The notes beneath the pieces were generated by a model, which saw only the letters and a program-made list of their open reading frames with translations, ran no database searches and was not told the origin of the DNA. From JASLDZ01 sp965199975 (GTDB lineage: Bacteria > Pseudomonadota > Alphaproteobacteria > Caulobacterales > Caulobacteraceae): a DNA stretch of 64,000 bases. The stretch lies in the NCBI GenBank assembly GCA_965199975.1, contig OZ241340.1, forward strand, positions 372,001-436,000, in the 5' to 3' direction. A program made the translations under genes and the position numbers. Shown here one piece after another: positions 63,411 to 64,000 of this stretch (position 1 is the stretch's first letter; each line of letters begins with the position of its first letter).

Positions 63411-64000
63411 ATGGCCGAAGATTCACGCCTGCGCATGCAGGACCCCCGCACCCAGTATCCGCAGCCGCCCTTTCCCAAGCAGCCCCAGTCCGCGCCCGGG
63501 CTGGCGAGAAAGATGGACCCGCAGCCCGACCACGGCGAGGAGAGCTACAAGGGCTCCGGCCGGCTCGAGGGCCGCAAGGCGCTGATCACCGGCGGCGACA
63601 GCGGCATCGGTCGCGCCGCCGCCATCGCCTTCGCCCGCGAAGGGGCTGACGTGGCGATCGTCTACGAGGAAAGCGAGGACGCCGACGCCCGCGAGGTGAT
63701 CTCCCTCATCGAGGGCTGCGGCCGCAAGGCGGTGGCTCTGCCGGGTGACATCCGCGACGAGAGCTTCTGCCGCGACCTGGTGGAGGATGCGGTGCGTCAG
63801 CTCGGCGGGCTGGACATCCTGGTCAACAACGCCGGCAAGCAGGTCACCCAGAAGACCATCGCCGACGTCACCGCCGACCAGTTCGACCAGACGCTGAAGA
63901 CCAACTGCTACGCCCTGTTCTGGATCACCAAGGCCGCCGACGCGCACCTCAAGGCCGGCGCAGCCGTGATCAACACCGCCTCTATTCAGGGCTACGACCC
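63411..64000 (+). CDS. Short-chain dehydrogenase, YghA/YhdF type (3' end outside window)
   Basis: The first 196 codons of an SDR with the long N-terminal extension of the stress-associated YghA/YhdF group (QDPRTQYPQPPFPKQPQ...GLARKMDPQPDHGEESYKGSGRL). The Rossmann motif TGGDSGIGRAAA, LPGDIRDESF and NNAGKQVTQKTIADVT are present, and the window ends just after the catalytic Ser region (INTASIQGYD). AAGGAG lies about seven bases before the ATG. Relatives are NAD(P)-dependent oxidoreductases induced in general stress, with poorly defined substrates. Confidence 0.92.
   Translation, partial: MAEDSRLRMQDPRTQYPQPPFPKQPQSAPGLARKMDPQPDHGEESYKGSGRLEGRKALITGGDSGIGRAAAIAFAREGADVAIVYEESEDADAREVISLIEGCGRKAVALPGDIRDESFCRDLVEDAVRQLGGLDILVNNAGKQVTQKTIADVTADQFDQTLKTNCYALFWITKAADAHLKAGAAVINTASIQGYD

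Noticed and set aside
62981..63478. A minus-strand gene of 165 codons upstream of the SDR gene
   Set aside because: It overlaps the SDR start and its ribosome-binding site and has no recognisable domain or signal.

Overview
The window is high-GC DNA with alphaproteobacterial gene content. It carries a TonB-dependent receptor, a NodD-like LysR regulator, Tat-exported amidohydrolases, and a xylose locus whose operators resemble the 14-bp XylR site of Caulobacter. I infer a member of Caulobacterales, perhaps Phenylobacterium-like. There is no rRNA or marker gene to prove it.

Region 1 (1-19.2 kb) looks like one uptake and catabolic locus. A minus-strand operon encodes an NHL beta-propeller, an MHS-type MFS transporter, a Tat-exported amidohydrolase and a TolB-like propeller cut by the window edge. 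A NodD-type LysR gene and a secreted GH3 beta-glucosidase diverge around an ATC-N9-GAT site. Then come two paralogous small membrane proteins, a DUF6152 protein, a HupE2/PpiC-like/di-haem cytochrome operon and a TonB-dependent receptor. A second NHL propeller, a small secreted protein and a second amidohydrolase follow. Three of the families occur twice.

Region 2 (19.2-28.8 kb) is bounded by two decayed, co-oriented IS6-family elements. It holds a DUF202 protein, a DEDDh exonuclease, a broken spore-photoproduct-lyase-like gene, a large-subunit catalase (katE) and several unknowns. A degenerate intergenic repeat of about 42 bp occurs at least seven times between 21 and 37.6 kb.

Region 3 (28.8-42.2 kb) has a two-partner secretion transporter beside a Val/Pro/Thr-rich repeat protein and a GST fragment. 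It continues with nitronate monooxygenase, a flavin monooxygenase/SDR/hydrolase operon, a BLUF photoreceptor and an ABC ATPase with an ABC-permease/M1-peptidase fusion.

Region 4 (43-48.6 kb) is a xylose isomerase-pathway locus: xylA-xylB, divergent from a LacI-type regulator and a sugar MFS transporter, with two operator matches.

Region 5 (48.6-54.9 kb) is small secreted proteins and decayed genes. These include a LysR remnant and a junction at about 53.0 kb where two head-to-head genes have both lost their 5' ends.

Region 6 (55-64 kb) is the most unusual part. A glycosyltransferase/UDP-galactopyranose mutase fusion diverges by 23 bp from a GH1-like gene and converges on a coupled operon. 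That operon encodes a gluconate-2-dehydrogenase subunit 3-like protein, a GMC oxidoreductase, a second GH1-like protein and an alpha/beta hydrolase. The window ends inside a stress-type SDR gene.
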